From positions 1-7,984 of the forward strand of contig JAHDRO010000044.1 in NCBI GenBank assembly GCA_018433265.1: a stretch of 7,984 nt of DNA, in the 5' to 3' direction. Shown here piece by piece: positions 4,160 through 7,984 of this stretch; within the stretch, counting starts at the first letter, position 1, and the number at the start of each line of letters is the position of its first letter. This DNA comes from Bacteroidales bacterium. Its GTDB lineage: Bacteria; Bacteroidota; Bacteroidia; Bacteroidales; UBA932. The position numbers and the translations under genes were made by a program. The notes under the pieces were generated by a model, which ran no database searches, was not told the origin of the DNA, and saw only the letters and a program-made list of their open reading frames with translations.

Positions 4160-5413
4160 TTATTCAATTGCCTTATTCTCAATCTCAGCACCTTTGTATG
4201 CACCGTTTTTGAGCTTCACGGCAATTTTGGAAAATACATCAAGCGTGTATTGAACATCATCAAGAGAATGCATTGCTGTAGGAATAATCCTAAACATTAT
4301 CACGCCTCTAGGAACTACGGGATAAACTACTACAGAGCAAAAGATCTTATAATTATCTCTAAGATCAATGATTATGTTAGTTGCTTCAACAACGCCGGCT
4401 TTAATGAAAACAGGAGTAACACAAGCTTCTGCCTCACCTATATCAAATCCTCTTTCTCTTAGTCCGTTCTGCAGTGCTCTTGTAATAGTCCAAAGCTTTT
4501 CGCGAAGTTCAGGTCTTGTACGGATGAGCTCGAGACGCTTCAAATTACCTATAACAAAAGGCATTGGAAGAGCCTTTGCGTAAATTTGAGAACGGGCGTT
4601 GTAACGTAAATAGTTGATGATATTTCTTGGTCCGGCGACAAAGCCGCCTATTGAGGCCATAGATTTTGCAAATGCTCCAAAGTAGAGGTCAATGTCATCC
4701 ATAACATTAAAATGCTCGGATGTACCCCTGCCATTAGCTCCCATTACTCCAAATCCATGGGCGTCATCAATGAGAATCCTGAATTGATACTTTTTTTTGA
4801 GTTCCACTATTTTGTCGAGTATCCCTAATGCTCCAGTCATTCCATAGACACCCTCAGTAATAAGCAAGATTCCGCCCCCTGTCTCTTCTGTCAGTTTGGT
4901 AGCTCTAATCAGAGCTTTTTCACATTTTTCTATATTGTTGTGAGGATAAACAATTCTCTGCCCCATGTGGAGTCTGACTCCATCCATTATACATGCGTGG
5001 GCTTCTGAATCATAAACAATTATATCATGTCTGTTAACAAGCGCATCTATTGTTGAAACCATTCCCTGATATCCAAAATTAAATAGAAAGGCATCTTCTT
5101 TGAGTTCAAAATCAGCAAGTTCTCTTTCAAGCTGTTCATGATATTTTGTGTGTCCGGACATTATGCGTGCACCCATAGGATAACCAAGTCCCCATTGTGC
5201 AGCGGCTTCTGCGTCAACTTTTCTGACTTCAGGATCATTTGCCAAACCAAGGTAATTGTTGAATGTCCATGCAAGAACCTCTTTTCCGTCAAAAATCATT
5301 TTAGGTTGTATGGGTCCTTCTAGCTTGGGATAAGTAAAATAACCATGGCCCTTGCTTCTGTATTGTCCAAGAGGACCTCCTTCATCATTGTTTATTCTGT
5401 CAAAAATGTCCAT
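4160..5413 (-). CDS. PLP-dependent alpha-oxoamine synthase (BioF/KBL/SPT family)
   Basis: 417 residues. Family enzymes condense an acyl-CoA or acyl-ACP with an amino acid, with loss of CO2, to give an alpha-amino ketone: BioF (pimeloyl + Ala), KBL (acetyl + Gly), SPT (palmitoyl + Ser), and the cysteate-using enzyme of sulfonolipid synthesis. Visible markers are FNNYLGL (~51-57), the MGARIMSGH loop (~80-88), His139 (DSEAHAC, stacks on the PLP ring), DDAHGFG with Asp216/His219, and the PLP Schiff-base Lys250 in FAKSMASIGGF. The N-terminal extension (DGKEVLAWT region and before) and C-terminal tail are slightly longer than in E. coli KBL/BioF (~385-400). The gene is 15 bases after the M23 gene and 21 bases before an SDR gene. 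The SDR neighbour points to synthesis of a sphingoid- or capnine-like base, but I cannot exclude KBL-like activity. No bioB/bioD-type or threonine dehydrogenase neighbour is visible. Confidence 0.9.
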   Translation of the reverse strand: MDIFDRINNDEGGPLGQYRSKGHGYFTYPKLEGPIQPKMIFDGKEVLAWTFNNYLGLANDPEVRKVDAEAAAQWGLGYPMGARIMSGHTKYHEQLERELADFELKEDAFLFNFGYQGMVSTIDALVNRHDIIVYDSEAHACIMDGVRLHMGQRIVYPHNNIEKCEKALIRATKLTEETGGGILLITEGVYGMTGALGILDKIVELKKKYQFRILIDDAHGFGVMGANGRGTSEHFNVMDDIDLYFGAFAKSMASIGGFVAGPRNIINYLRYNARSQIYAKALPMPFVIGNLKRLELIRTRPELREKLWTITRALQNGLRERGFDIGEAEACVTPVFIKAGVVEATNIIIDLRDNYKIFCSVVVYPVVPRGVIMFRIIPTAMHSLDDVQYTLDVFSKIAVKLKNGAYKGAEIENKAIE

Positions 5414-5428
5414 TTGATTTATTTAATT

Positions 5429-7984
<2,556 letters not shown>

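Overview
The window looks like a chromosomal segment from a member of the Bacteroidota, probably Bacteroidales. The coding sequences lack Shine-Dalgarno sequences and have A/T-rich leaders instead. One intergenic region carries a TAnnTTTG promoter element of the Bacteroidota type. The GyrB, the BioF/SPT-like enzyme and the GYSTESV-type D-2-hydroxyacid dehydrogenase all read like proteins of that phylum.

Left end (1-1487, + strand): two tightly spaced, A/T-rich genes. The first runs in from outside the window (open from base 1 to 606). The second (612-1487) encodes an exported protein with a FlgO/CsgG/TolB-N-like domain followed by a Cys-containing C-terminal beta domain. They are probably one operon of envelope proteins of unknown job.

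Middle (1488-2387): 900 bases with no full-size gene, but unusually rich in structure. In order it holds a ~125-base imperfect inverted repeat that resembles a worn integron attC site; a 9-bp hairpin; a 9-bp-period TGTCCC tandem repeat ending in a perfect inverted repeat; an apparent 5'-truncated gene fragment resembling the Coa1/cytochrome-oxidase-assembly type of small beta protein; an 11-bp perfect tandem duplication; four A-tracts phased at 10 bp; a TAnnTTTG promoter; and a ~135-base leader with two hairpins and a possible 22-codon upstream ORF whose stop codon lies in the second hairpin. This leader feeds a glycerate-dehydrogenase-like D-2-hydroxyacid dehydrogenase (2388-3323, +).

Right part (3326-7984, - strand): a compact co-directional block read from right to left. 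It contains gyrB (5' end outside the window), an exported M23 peptidase with a C-terminal LysM domain whose likely start overlaps the gyrB stop by 8 bases, a PLP-dependent alpha-oxoamine synthase (BioF/KBL/SPT family), and a short-chain dehydrogenase/reductase. The last two form the classic enzyme pair for long-chain base synthesis: acyl-CoA or acyl-ACP plus an amino acid gives a 3-keto base, which is then reduced. They are therefore candidates for sphingolipid or sulfonolipid base formation, although the substrate cannot be read from sequence alone. The reductase is odd: its YxxxK motif reads YSAST, so the catalytic lysine is a threonine. The block meets the dehydrogenase gene convergently, with stop codons only 2 bases apart.

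I do not see a complete defence system, CRISPR array, transposase, tRNA or rRNA. The most notable things are the altered SDR active site, the structured leader of the dehydrogenase gene and the attC-like repeat.
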